Shown one piece after another: positions 7,961 to 15,218 of a stretch of 64,000 nt of DNA. The position numbers and the translations under genes were made by a program. How positions within the stretch are numbered: the first letter of the stretch is position 1; every line of letters starts with the position of its first letter. The notes beneath the pieces were generated by a model, which was not told where the DNA came from, did not search any database, and saw only the letters and a list, made by a program, of their open reading frames with translations. This stretch comes from Bacillus thuringiensis (GTDB lineage: Bacteria; Bacillota; Bacilli; Bacillales; Bacillaceae_G), in contig NZ_CP012099.1 of the NCBI RefSeq assembly GCF_001182785.1, positions 2,168,501 to 2,232,500 of the forward strand. The letters run 5' to 3'.

Positions 7961-8116
7961 ATGAAGAAACGAATACTTTTCTTACTATGTATTATTCTTA
8001 TAATGACAAGGTGTAATTCATTAAACGATGAAAAACGTCAAAAGATAATTGTGAAAATAGATGAAAGCCCTCTGAAAAATATTTTCCAGAGGGCTTTTAT
8101 TTTAGTATGCTTCTAA
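7961..8116 (+). CDS. Small lipoprotein-like peptide, possibly a gene remnant
   Basis: A frame of 51 codons follows GGAGGG. It begins with a secretion-type signal (MKKRILFLLCIILIMTRC) ending in a Cys with a poor lipobox (Arg before Cys). The downstream half is encoded by a terminator hairpin that serves the convergent thioredoxin-like gene, so the C terminus may not be functional. It could be a short lipoprotein or the 5' remnant of a longer gene. Confidence 0.35.
   Translation: MKKRILFLLCIILIMTRCNSLNDEKRQKIIVKIDESPLKNIFQRAFILVCF
8063..8098. terminator. Bidirectional terminator of the thioredoxin-like gene
   Basis: AAAGCCCTCTG pairs with CAGAGGGCTTT around an AT-rich loop, with T or A runs on both sides. 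Confidence 0.85.
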
Positions 8117-8416
8117 AAACTCAGTAACTTGCTCTTCAGTTTTTGCGTTAGCACTATGTAAGTGGCCTAGCTTCTCACCATTTTGGTATACAAGTAAACT
8201 TGGAATACCCATTACTTGATACTCTTCAGCGATACTTGGAAACTCATCTTTATTAATAGAATACCATTCAAATTTATTGAACTCTTCCATTACATCTCCG
8301 ATAAAGTTGTCCATACGTACGCAATCTGGGCACCATGTAGTAAAGAACTTAACAACTACTGGCTCCTCGCTTGCGATGATGTCTTTGAATTCTTGTTCTG
8401 TTTTAATTTCTTTCAT
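8102..8416 (-). CDS. Thioredoxin-like protein with CPDC active site (YdfQ-like)
   Basis: This 104-residue cytoplasmic thioredoxin fold has TTWCPDCVRMD as its redox centre (CPDC instead of CGPC), the cis-proline loop MGIPSLLVY and the usual C-terminal helix. ATG 8416 follows AAAGGAGTTTTACTT; an upstream in-frame codon at 8440 would include the ribosome-binding site. It resembles B. subtilis YdfQ. A CPxC-type centre suggests a reductase or bacilliredoxin-like role, but the partner is unknown. Confidence 0.88.
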   Translation of the reverse strand: MKEIKTEQEFKDIIASEEPVVVKFFTTWCPDCVRMDNFIGDVMEEFNKFEWYSINKDEFPSIAEEYQVMGIPSLLVYQNGEKLGHLHSANAKTEEQVTEFLEAY

Positions 8417-8643
8417 AAGTAAAACTCCTTTCAATATCACACGAATTTATATGCAAAATTCGTATTTGCAAACATGTTGCAAACTTATTATTTGTTTTTT
8501 AGTTTTGTAGTTCGTTCACACTTATAAAATTGTATGTAACATGACTGCGCTACTAAGTGTGAAAATAACGGAACCTCACTTTTCTTTATAAGCTTTTTCC
8601 AGGATTGTGTCAAACTTTTGAATTTTATACAGAAATTAAAGAA

Positions 8644-8668
8644 GCCCACACTTTGATTGAGTATGGGC
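8644..8668 (-). terminator. Hairpin following a GNAT remnant (minus strand)
   Basis: On the minus strand GCCCATACT pairs with AGTGTGGGC (one mismatch) and is followed by TTCTTTAATTT. It lies just after the stop of the GNAT remnant at 8682-8777. Confidence 0.5.
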
Positions 8669-8681
8669 AGAGTGACTAAAA

Positions 8682-8777
8682 TTAATCGCTTATTAATTTC
8701 GAATAGATATTTAAATCGATAAGCTTTCCAGCTGATTTTTCGCTCTTTCTCAGAGTACCTTCTAGATTAATTAACTT
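8682..8777 (-). pseudogene. C-terminal remnant of a GNAT-type acetyltransferase
   Basis: A 31-codon open stretch without a start codon reads LEGTLRKSEKSAGKLIDLN on the minus strand and ends at TAA (8682-8684). This matches the closing strand-helix of RimJ/RimL-like GNAT enzymes (GF..EGTLR.......DL..YS.L..D). In-frame stops precede it. A terminator-like hairpin sits just downstream, as expected for the 3' end of a real, now deleted gene. Confidence 0.6.
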
Positions 8778-8832
8778 TTATTATACAAGAAAATAACTAC
8801 ATTGAACAAAAGCGTTAATTGGAGGTAACGAA

Positions 8833-8874
8833 ATGACAAACTCATCAATTGAATATTGCGTTCAGTGTGATTAA
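8833..8874 (+). other. 13-codon frame with a strong ribosome-binding site
   Basis: ATG 8833 follows TTGGAGGTAACGAA and encodes only MTNSSIEYCVQCD before TAA. It may be the 5' stub of a decayed gene or a leader peptide for the 2TM fragment starting 18 bases later. I cannot tell which. Confidence 0.3.
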
Positions 8875-8891
8875 GAAAGTGGTGTATAAAG

Positions 8892-9011
8892 ATGGGACGA
8901 GATGAGAGTTACTTCCGAGCTAAAAAAAGAGTAAATAATTTAAAAACATTTTACATTCATTTAACCATCTACATACTAGTCAATCTGATGCTTTTTTTAC
9001 TTTTTAAGTAG
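8892..9011 (+). pseudogene. Truncated 2TM-domain protein
   Basis: The frame of 39 residues (MGRDESYFRAKKRVNNLK..., ending NLMLFLLFK) matches only the first helix of the 2TM family, where a basic RAKKRV stretch and a FYIHLTIYILVNL helix are followed by a loop and a second helix. TAG interrupts it right after the first helix, and no second helix is found in any frame downstream. It is probably a deleted remnant, although a one-helix peptide could still be made. Confidence 0.55.
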
Positions 9012-9228
9012 TGAATTAGCTATTTTTTATTCTATAAAGAAATAACTCCGAAGCTCATATCCTTTCATGATAATATAAAGTGAAGAGGAGGGCCTTCCCT
9101 TTAATTATTAGTACACACTAATCAGGTTTTACGGGTAGTTAATTTTTTATCTAACTTCCCCGTATGTACTGAATTTTAATGTGGAAATGTTCGTTAATAG
9201 GAGATAAAAGAAAAAAGAGGATATATGA

Positions 9229-9471
9229 ATGCTTGTATTAGGTTTTATGTTAATTGGTTTAGGTATTTTTATTGTTTGTCTGACTGTAATTGATGGAATC
9301 AGAGAGACAAAGGAACATGGTTTCAGTGGGTTTAAAGATTTTATTATTATTGTGCTGGTGCATATTATAGAAATAATCAGTGATTTATGGGGATTCCAAT
9401 TGCTATTCATATTGATAGGATTGGTTTGCATCGGATTTGGCGTTGCTATTTTAACAGTAGAATTGTATTAA
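9229..9471 (+). CDS. Small hydrophobic membrane protein
   Basis: This 80-residue protein has two to three hydrophobic helices (LVLGFMLIGLGIFIVCLTV, FIIIVLVHIIEII and LLFILIGLVCIGFGVAILTV) and a short charged loop (DGIRETKEHG). AAAGAGG lies eight bases before ATG 9229. A terminator follows. I do not recognise the family. Confidence 0.7.
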   Translation: MLVLGFMLIGLGIFIVCLTVIDGIRETKEHGFSGFKDFIIIVLVHIIEIISDLWGFQLLFILIGLVCIGFGVAILTVELY

Positions 9472-9480
9472 AAGATAAGT

Positions 9481-9510
9481 AAAGGGCATCTAATTAAGAT
9501 GCCTTTTTAT
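9481..9510 (+). terminator. Terminator
   Basis: AAAGGGCATCTTAATT/AAGATGCC stem (9484-9502) followed by TTTTTATTTT. Confidence 0.9.
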
Positions 9511-9583
9511 TTTAATTACAAAAATTGAATAAGGTTAGAAAGTATATGGTTGTAATAGGAATTAAGGGATATGAATAAAAAAT

Positions 9584-9636
9584 TTTATCCCGCATTAACG
9601 GGCAGTAAGCCCCCACTGATTAAAGTTTCACTTTAT
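9584..9636. repeat. bcr1-type repeat, short (internally deleted) copy
   Basis: It begins TTTATCCCGC, ends CTGATTAAAGTTTCACTTTAT and is bounded by TTTAT on both sides. Only 53 bp remain of an element that is about 110-155 bp in full copies. The arms CCCGC/GCGGG and related GGG/CCC blocks can form stems. Confidence 0.8.
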
Positions 9637-9731
9637 TAGGGATTTGCCTTAAACATTTATTACAGTCAAGAATATTTATAATAATATGAACTAAAAAAGG
9701 TCTAAATTTTGTAATGTTGGAGGGAATTATT

Positions 9732-10007
9732 GTGGACATAACTCAAAGCGTATCAAGAATAGTGGTTAATGGGAAAGACCTTTCTTTCACTTCAGTACAA
9801 ACCTCTGCATGGAATCATGGACCTGTAAATGATTTAATCGTTACGACGAATCAGAGAGTGAATGAGCTTTATCAATTCATGTGGTCACAAGTACCGGTTA
9901 CGATTTCGGTATATTTCCTTCAAGGAGCGAATTTACTTAGGTTCGTTAGGGTTGCGGGAATTAATGAGCGTGTAACGGGAGAATATGTATATCATTTCAT
10001 TTGGTGA
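9732..10007 (+). CDS. Hypothetical protein, group-specific
   Basis: This is a 91-residue beta-rich protein (DITQSVSRIVVNGKDLSF..., VPVTISVYFLQG...). I prefer GTG 9732 because TTGGAGGG (9717-9723) is then well placed; an in-frame ATG at 9714 lies before that site. It has no membrane segment. The function is unknown. Confidence 0.65.
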   Translation: MDITQSVSRIVVNGKDLSFTSVQTSAWNHGPVNDLIVTTNQRVNELYQFMWSQVPVTISVYFLQGANLLRFVRVAGINERVTGEYVYHFIW

Positions 10008-10018
10008 TAAGAAGAATT

Positions 10019-10046
10019 CAAAGTAGTCTAGCAGCTACTTTTTTAT
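10019..10046 (+). terminator. Terminator
   Basis: AAAGTAG/CTACTTT hairpin followed by TTTTATTTT. Confidence 0.75.
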
Positions 10047-10151
10047 TTTGTCATTTGAATATAATCGAGCGGACTAGCTTTATAGTACCCACTGAAATAA
10101 TGAATCATAATATAATTTGTAATAAATTATACGGGAAGGGAGCTGAAAATA

Positions 10152-10403
10152 ATGTTTTATTCATATTTTAATTTTGAAGCTGGTATGCGACCAGCTTATG
10201 GTACATCTATAACGTATAGTGGAGCACAAAGTACAGTCCAAGCTATTCAACAAGCATTGCAAATGCAACAACAATTGCAAATGCAGCAGCAAGGTGTACA
10301 ACCGTATTATTCATCCGTAGAGTATTTTTACCCAGTACATCAAGTTACACCGTACGGAAGTTCTTTTCTGACTATTCCATATGGGACTGTATACAACTTA
10401 TAA
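10152..10403 (+). CDS. Gln/Tyr-rich hypothetical protein, possibly spore-associated
   Basis: The 83-residue protein has a Gln-rich centre (ALQMQQQLQMQQQ) flanked by Tyr/Phe/Pro-rich ends, a composition common in coat or exosporium proteins. GGGAAGGGAGCTG gives the ribosome-binding site. CATAATATA at 10106-10114 resembles a sigma-K -10 element (CATAnnnTA). No named family is recognised, so the spore link is inference. Confidence 0.65.
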   Translation: MFYSYFNFEAGMRPAYGTSITYSGAQSTVQAIQQALQMQQQLQMQQQGVQPYYSSVEYFYPVHQVTPYGSSFLTIPYGTVYNL

Positions 10404-10503
10404 CTAGTAAGGAATGAAGTGGTGTATATAAATAAGGGTGCAGGTTAATAGCGCCCTTATGAATAATAAAAATAGCTAGTCCAAACCTTATAAATCAATC
10501 TTA

Positions 10504-10512
10504 CATAATATG
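10504..10512 (+). promoter_or_regulatory. Candidate mother-cell (sigma-E/K) -10 element, CATAATATG
   Basis: CATAATATG ends 28 bases before the start at 10541, with AC 17 bp upstream (AACC at about 10484), the sigma-K -35 pattern. The same CATANTATG block precedes 11231 at identical spacing and 12966 at similar spacing. Confidence 0.5.
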
Positions 10513-10540
10513 TAGTAATAAGTTTGAAAGGGGAATTAGT

Positions 10541-11077
10541 ATGTCTTGTTATTACTACTGTAAGTATTGTAAGGAGTATAAAAAGAAGCATCATGATTGT
10601 TGTAAGAACACTAGTAAGTGTCATGATAACAAGGACAATCTTGTTAGAGCATCGGCATTTAGAGCTAGAAATACTGTGAATCAAAATGTTCCTGCTAATA
10701 CTTTTGTGAAAGTGTTATTTCAAAATGAACAATTTGATTTAGCGAATGAGTATAATCCAGCAACATCTATTTTTATGCCGAAGACTAAAGGTGTATATTC
10801 TATTATTGGAACGATTGGTTTCTTTCCAAACGATCCAACTTTAAATTATAGAGCACGTGTAGAAATTCGTGTGAATGGAAACGCAGCGATAGCAATAGAT
10901 AATGACTTTTTTGGTCCAATAAGTTTTGGAAATGTCGTAAGTGTTTCGACGATTGTTCAATTGAATGCAGGGGATGAAGTTGAGATTTATGCACAAAGTA
11001 GTATAGATGGAGTTTTAAGTCCTTTAGAAGATGGTGCACATTTTGAAGCAGCAAGATTTCCTTCTCCAATTAAATAA
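10541..11077 (+). CDS. Cys-rich N terminus plus C1q/TNF-like beta-sandwich protein (copy 1)
   Basis: The 178-residue protein opens with a Cys/His/Lys-rich segment (YYYCKYCKEYKKKHHDCC). It then has a jelly-roll domain of the C1q/TNF type (ASAFRARNTVNQ, LFQNEQFDLANEYNP, KTKGVYSIIG, YRARVEIRVNG, LNAGDEVEIYAQSS, HFEAARF), as found in C-terminal domains of exosporium glycoproteins. There is no signal peptide, which suits deposition from the mother cell. It is about 70 percent identical by eye to the next gene, so it is a tandem duplication. I infer an exosporium or coat role. Confidence 0.75.
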   Translation: MSCYYYCKYCKEYKKKHHDCCKNTSKCHDNKDNLVRASAFRARNTVNQNVPANTFVKVLFQNEQFDLANEYNPATSIFMPKTKGVYSIIGTIGFFPNDPTLNYRARVEIRVNGNAAIAIDNDFFGPISFGNVVSVSTIVQLNAGDEVEIYAQSSIDGVLSPLEDGAHFEAARFPSPIK

Positions 11078-11113
11078 AGTTATTAAACAATGAGTTTACA
11101 GAAGCTTAAAGGT

Positions 11114-11144
11114 AAACCCTCACCGAAATGGTGAGGGTTTTTAA
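11114..11144 (+). terminator. Terminator
   Basis: AAACCCTCACC (11114-11124) pairs with GGTGAGGGTTT (11130-11140), loop GAAAT, then TT. Confidence 0.9.
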
Positions 11145-11193
11145 CTCTATTAAAAATAGTAACAGGTCGTCCAAGTTATTCTAATCTATATTG

Positions 11194-11202
11194 CATACTA
11201 TG
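11194..11202 (+). promoter_or_regulatory. Candidate mother-cell -10 element, CATACTATG
   Basis: It lies exactly 28 bases before the start at 11231, as for the paralogue upstream, and is close to sigma-E and sigma-K -10 consensus sequences. No clear -35 is seen. Confidence 0.45.
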
Positions 11203-11230
11203 TAAAAATAAGTGTAAAGGGGGACTAACT

Positions 11231-11806
11231 ATGTCTTATTATTACTGTAAGTATTGTAAAGATTACAAAAAGGAAAGTCATGATTGTTATAGGAAAAGTA
11301 GTAAATGTGATAGGAAGTATGTAAATGTGAAGTGTTGTGATGATAAGAAAGAGGAGCTTGTAAGGGCATCGGCATTTAGAGCTGTGAATACAGTTAATCA
11401 ACCTGTTCTAGCAAATACTCCTATTAAAGTATTATTTCAAAATGAACAATTTGATCTAGCGAATGAATATAATCCAGTAACATCCATTTTTACTCCGAAA
11501 ACTAGAGGGGTATATAGTGTATTAGGAAATATAACATTTTCTCCAAATGATTTTAATGTGAATTACAGAGCTAGAGTAGAAATTCGTGTAAATGGAAATC
11601 CAGCAATAGCGATAGATAATGATTTCTTTGGAACAGGAGTATTTTTTAATAATGATGTTTCCGTAACTACTATTCTTCAATTAGAAGCAGGAGATTTAGT
11701 TGAAATTTTTGCAGAAAGTAGTATTGCGGGCGTAATTGTACAAAATGTTAATGGTGTAAATACGGTTCACTTTGAAGCAGCAAGATTTCCTTCTCCAATT
11801 AAATAA
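11231..11806 (+). CDS. Cys-rich N terminus plus C1q/TNF-like beta-sandwich protein (copy 2)
   Basis: This 191-residue paralogue of the preceding gene has the same architecture. The Cys-rich arm is longer, with an extra CDRKYVNVKCCDDKK block, and the jelly-roll ends in the same FEAARFPSPIK. The start follows AAAGGGGGACTAACT. Most differences lie in the Cys arm and in two loops of the sandwich, as expected after duplication with surface divergence. A spore-surface role is inferred from the fold and promoter; I cannot assign a named gene. Confidence 0.75.
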   Translation: MSYYYCKYCKDYKKESHDCYRKSSKCDRKYVNVKCCDDKKEELVRASAFRAVNTVNQPVLANTPIKVLFQNEQFDLANEYNPVTSIFTPKTRGVYSVLGNITFSPNDFNVNYRARVEIRVNGNPAIAIDNDFFGTGVFFNNDVSVTTILQLEAGDLVEIFAESSIAGVIVQNVNGVNTVHFEAARFPSPIK

Positions 11807-11840
11807 AGCAGATCATCAAATGTTTTTTAGTAGGTTTAGT

Positions 11841-11882
11841 TAATCCCCTTACCAAATGGTGGGGGATTATTATTGTTTTTCT
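11841..11882 (+). terminator. Terminator
   Basis: TAATCCCC (11841-11848) pairs with GGGGATTA (11862-11869), with inner ACCA/TGGT pairing, followed by TTATTGTTTTT. Confidence 0.75.
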
Positions 11883-12115
11883 AAAATATATAAGTAAATA
11901 GGTAAAGTGTAGTTTAATTTTTAGATGCTTCAACCTTCTTCAGATAATGAACAAAATAATACGTAAATAAGTAACATGCTTCTGAAAACTCATTGTTAGT
12001 AAGTTTACTAGTTTTCTTATAGAACAAGAAAGATGGAATACATAAAAGATCGTATCATTACGTTTTTTTTACTATATAGAAATTATATATTGAACATAGA
12101 TTTGTGTAGGGAATG

Positions 12116-12208
12116 CTAATGCACTGAAAAGAATAACATAAAGACGATTACACTATATAAAAACAAAATCAATCCTAAGATGAGTAGTATTGGATGCAGC
12201 TTGAACAT
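12116..12208 (-). CDS. 30-residue membrane peptide with near-perfect ribosome-binding site
   Basis: The product is MFKLHPILLILGLILFLYS... ending FFSVH, a single hydrophobic helix. AAGGAGGTCAAAT directly precedes ATG 12208 and is one of the best Shine-Dalgarno sequences in the window. The frame has 31 codons including TAG. It is very likely translated; its function is unknown. Short single-helix peptides of this kind are common among sporulation and stress genes of bacilli. Confidence 0.7.
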   Translation of the reverse strand: MFKLHPILLILGLILFLYSVIVFMLFFSVH

Positions 12209-12276
12209 ATTTGACCTCCTTGAGTATATAAAGAATTTTAATATATTGTAGGTCAATTTAGAAGGGGAAGGTTACA

Positions 12277-12307
12277 TAAAAAAAGAGCATACATAAAAAG
12301 TACGCTC
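12277..12307 (-). terminator. Terminator on the minus strand
   Basis: Read on the minus strand, GAGCGTAC (12307-12300) pairs with GTATGCTC (12292-12285) with one G-T, followed by TTTTTTTA. It probably serves the small gene at 12499-12693. Confidence 0.7.
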
Positions 12308-12498
12308 CAAAGAAAGATAGGTTTTATGAGTGGATAATCTCCATACAATAATATATGCTCCTTTAATGAAAAAGTGTAAAGAATCAATAAATTATCAATG
12401 GAATATCATAAAATGAGTAATTTTAGTTTAGGAATGCAGTTATTTTCTTTCTCAGTTATTTTAGGTAACAAAGTTGTGAAAATCGTACATTATGCGGA

Positions 12499-12693
12499 CT
12501 AACAACGGGATAGCAATCGTACTTCAGTTACATATTTCTTAAAGTCTGGGTATTGCGTGATAGTCTGACATTTAGGGGTGCATAGTTGATTAATTATAGA
12601 CACATTTGTAATTACTTCGTTACAAGGACCGAAAAATGTAACTTTTAGTTTTGAATTAGGTGGAACTTTAAATATGATAGGTTTTTTTTTCAC
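12499..12693 (-). CDS. Hypothetical Cys-containing small protein
   Basis: A 64-residue beta-strand-rich protein (KKKPIIFKVPPNSKLKVTFFGPC, then TPKCQTITQYPDFKKYVTEV) with a C-terminal Cys. I prefer GTG 12693, which has TTAGGAGCT eight bases upstream; the frame stays open to a GTG at 12732 that overlaps a second purine run (GAGGTGA). It resembles short coat-associated proteins in composition only. Moderately sure it is a gene. Confidence 0.5.
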   Translation of the reverse strand: MKKKPIIFKVPPNSKLKVTFFGPCNEVITNVSIINQLCTPKCQTITQYPDFKKYVTEVRLLSRC

Positions 12694-12923
12694 GAAATCA
12701 GCTCCTAATATTCCATAATATATATGCGTCACCTCTTTATTTAAATAATTATTAAGGTGTATTTATATAGTATGAAATCTTAGTTAAGTTGATTATAGTA
12801 TAGAGCCTTATGGCCATATAAGTACTTAAACATGTGAAAAAAAACTGAGAATACTATATGAAATGTATAATTAATATAATATGAAAAATGAGTAGTTTAT
12901 CTAATGCATTTTTTGTCCTAATA

Positions 12924-12932
12924 CATATTATG
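12924..12932 (+). promoter_or_regulatory. Candidate mother-cell -10 element, CATATTATG
   Basis: The third CATANTATG block lies 33 bases before the start at 12966. The recurrence before three neighbouring coat-like genes is the main support. Confidence 0.4.
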
Positions 12933-12965
12933 GTAGTGAGAATTGTATGAGGAGGTAATAAAAGA

Positions 12966-13562
12966 ATGCAAGAAAATGTACAAGCTCAACCTCAGCTTTC
13001 ACCACCGTGGATCACATATTTTAATAAATTGGTAAATTCAATAGGCGCTGATCCAACTGTTACAGTTGGTCCACTTATTCCAGTTGGTGGGAATTTTATT
13101 ATTTTAGTGCATGCGTTAAGTAATGAAAAAGCGATAGCGTTAGCAACGCTTCTAAAATCTTTTGTAGAATTTGGGAACGTAAGTGTGACAGTTATTGTAA
13201 CGAATAATGAAAATCAAATCGTAAATCCAGTACCTTGTCCACTAGATGCTTTTGAAATTGCACATTTATTTCTAGTAGCACTAGAAAATAATCCTTATTT
13301 TGATCAAGTTGTGGTACAGCCTCAGTTCCCTGGCGGATCTAATGTTGTCTTTCCGGTGTTTAAAGCCGAAGTGATTCAATTTTTTAATGATGATATTTCA
13401 AATTTATGTCAAACGTTTACAGGTGTTGCTGCAAATGTATTTCATGATGTTATGCAGGATGAGATTTGTGATGCCCCAATTCTATTTTCCACAAGTTGTG
13501 TTATGAGTAGTGAAAATCAAGAATTGCAAAATGCAGATTTAGCACCAAAGTTATTTTATTAA
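12966..13562 (+). CDS. Hypothetical protein, probably sporulation-related
   Basis: A 198-residue soluble protein preceded by TGAGGAGGTAATAAAAGA. It contains hydrophobic strands (VTVGPLIPVGGNFIILVHALS, VSVTVIVTNNENQIVNPVPCP) and a Cys-containing C-terminal third (NLCQTF, DEICDAP, TSCVMS). There is no signal peptide. I do not recognise the family. The promoter-like CATATTATG and the neighbouring C1q-like genes suggest expression in the mother cell, which is inference. Confidence 0.7.
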   Translation: MQENVQAQPQLSPPWITYFNKLVNSIGADPTVTVGPLIPVGGNFIILVHALSNEKAIALATLLKSFVEFGNVSVTVIVTNNENQIVNPVPCPLDAFEIAHLFLVALENNPYFDQVVVQPQFPGGSNVVFPVFKAEVIQFFNDDISNLCQTFTGVAANVFHDVMQDEICDAPILFSTSCVMSSENQELQNADLAPKLFY

Positions 13563-13567
13563 ACTGT

Positions 13568-13602
13568 AAAAAGACATTTTCATGAATAGAAAATGTCTTT
13601 TT
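13568..13602 (+). terminator. Terminator
   Basis: AAAAGACATTTTC pairs with GAAAATGTCTTTT around ATGAATA and is followed by T. Confidence 0.9.
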
Positions 13603-14017
13603 ATATGTATCAAAGTCGTTTTTTTAGCTAATATCCCGTTAATTAAAATTTTTCTAAATCTCAGCATGTAAAGATAGTAATTTTGACTTAAGAATATATA
13701 GAAAATGAGGGATGAATTTTTTTAGTTGAAAGGGAATTGATATTGGAAATTTTAATTTAATAATGTAGGAGGATTTTTTCTAATATCCGTAAAAATGATT
13801 GATAGGACGAGATTACATAACAAATGAATAGTAGGGTGTATTTCGAATATTTTATGTGGCAAATATGTTAAAACTAATAGAAATATTTCTGAAAGAGAAT
13901 ATATTTTTAAAAACAGTAAAGATTCTTTTTATTTATATTATAGATAGCTAGTTTTAGAGAGGGGAGGCTTACAATAAAACAAGCTATGAATAGGACATTA
14001 AAAAGGAGCTGGAATGT
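13603..14017. other. AT-rich intergenic stretch without recognisable gene
   Basis: About 415 bases with stops in all frames. Purine-rich ribosome-binding-like runs at 13768 and 13959 are followed only by very short frames. No hairpin of note was seen apart from the preceding terminator. Confidence 0.5.
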
Positions 14018-15016
14018 ATGGGTTATATTGTAGATATTTCAAAATGGAATGGAACTATCAATTGGGATATTGCAGCATCTCAGCTAGATTTAGTGATAGC
14101 TAGAGTTCAAGATGGCTCTAATACGGTGGATTTTATGTATCAAAACTATGTTAGTGAAATGAAAAAGCATAGTATCCCATTTGGTAATTATGCTTTTTGC
14201 CGTTTTATATCTATTGCTGATGCAAAGAAAGAGGCACAAGATTTTTGGAATCGTGGTGATCAATCAGCTAAGTTTTGGGTGGCGGACGTAGAAGTTCAAA
14301 CGATGGCAGATATGCAAGGCGGGACACAGGCATTTATTGATGAATTACGCCGTTTAGGTGCGGAAAAAGTAGGATTATATGTAGGGCATCACACGTATTT
14401 ATCATTTGGAGCACGTAATATGGAAGCTGATTTCGTATGGATTCCTCGTTATGGAGGGAATAAGCCAGCATATCCATGTGATATTTGGCAATATACGGAT
14501 TCAGGGAATGTTCCTGGGATTGGGAAATGTGATCTGAATCGATTAGTAGGAAATAAGTCACTTTCTTGGTTTATAGATTCGAACAAAGCAAATCAACCTA
14601 ACATAGTGTATACACAGCAACCGAATGGCATTGGTATTGCAGTTTCGAAATATCCTGATGGATACGGAATAAATTTATATGAAAACCCCATGAATCCTCA
14701 ATTTACAGGTGCACTCACTCAGAAAATTCCATATTTAATCTTAACAGGTTATTGGGGAGGCGGTGAGCAAGATATGATTTGTTTAGGGAACGATAAGCAG
14801 TGGGCATATTTAAAACATTTTAAGGTGAAATGGTTTTATACAACTTCGAAATATCCTGTTGGCTACAGAGTAAATTATTATGAAGAGCCTGAATGTATGA
14901 ATTATAAAGGAACTATAGATGGATCGACATCTTTTCGAGTGTGGGTTAGAGTGGGAAATGCAGTAGATATCGGGCAGAATCGTTGGATACCTGAAGAACA
15001 TGTAAGTATTAAGTAA
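14018..15016 (+). CDS. GH25-type lysozyme-like protein with C-terminal SH3-like repeats
   Basis: The 332-residue protein starts with a glycoside hydrolase family 25 domain (about 1-195). It has the opening VDISKWNG, the catalytic pair in VADVE (Asp90, Glu92) and IWQYTDSG before the end of the barrel. Two related repeats follow (about 205-330), each with a [SK]KYP.GY...YE.P block, probably cell-wall-binding. No signal peptide is present, so release would need lysis, a holin or mother-cell deposition. No holin or phage gene is adjacent. The expected activity is N-acetylmuramidase. AAAGGAGCTGGA precedes the start. Confidence 0.85.
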   Translation: MGYIVDISKWNGTINWDIAASQLDLVIARVQDGSNTVDFMYQNYVSEMKKHSIPFGNYAFCRFISIADAKKEAQDFWNRGDQSAKFWVADVEVQTMADMQGGTQAFIDELRRLGAEKVGLYVGHHTYLSFGARNMEADFVWIPRYGGNKPAYPCDIWQYTDSGNVPGIGKCDLNRLVGNKSLSWFIDSNKANQPNIVYTQQPNGIGIAVSKYPDGYGINLYENPMNPQFTGALTQKIPYLILTGYWGGGEQDMICLGNDKQWAYLKHFKVKWFYTTSKYPVGYRVNYYEEPECMNYKGTIDGSTSFRVWVRVGNAVDIGQNRWIPEEHVSIK

Positions 15017-15049
15017 CTATAGCAGTCGTATTGTTTTTGAGGTGTATGT

Positions 15050-15090
15050 AAAGAGTCTTCTTACTATACATAATAGTAAGAAGACTCTTT
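15050..15090. terminator. Strong 18-bp terminator stem
   Basis: AAAGAGTCTTCTTACTAT pairs perfectly with its complement ending ACTCTTT. The following bases are ATG TTTG, so the U tract is within the stem end only. Confidence 0.8.
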
Positions 15091-15218
15091 ATGTTTGAAA
15101 ATGGAAATGCATGATACATAGTCAACTCATATGAAATGAATTACATGTAGAAAACACACTGTTTTCACAATGCCTGTGTATAGTTAATTTGCATAATGAT
15201 AAAAGTGAGGTATTTGAA

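Noticed and set aside
9060..9180. Possible bcr1-like segment (AATCAGGTTTTACGGGTAG)
   Set aside because: Only short words match bcr1, the TTTAT boundaries are missing and the order of blocks is wrong.
10430..10460. Inverted repeat ATAAGGGTGC/GCGCCCTTAT after the Gln-rich gene as terminator
   Set aside because: The stem is good but no T run follows on either strand, so I did not call it a terminator.
14018..15016. Prophage lysis module
   Set aside because: The GH25 protein has no holin, capsid, tail or integrase gene nearby; neighbours are spore-type and housekeeping genes.
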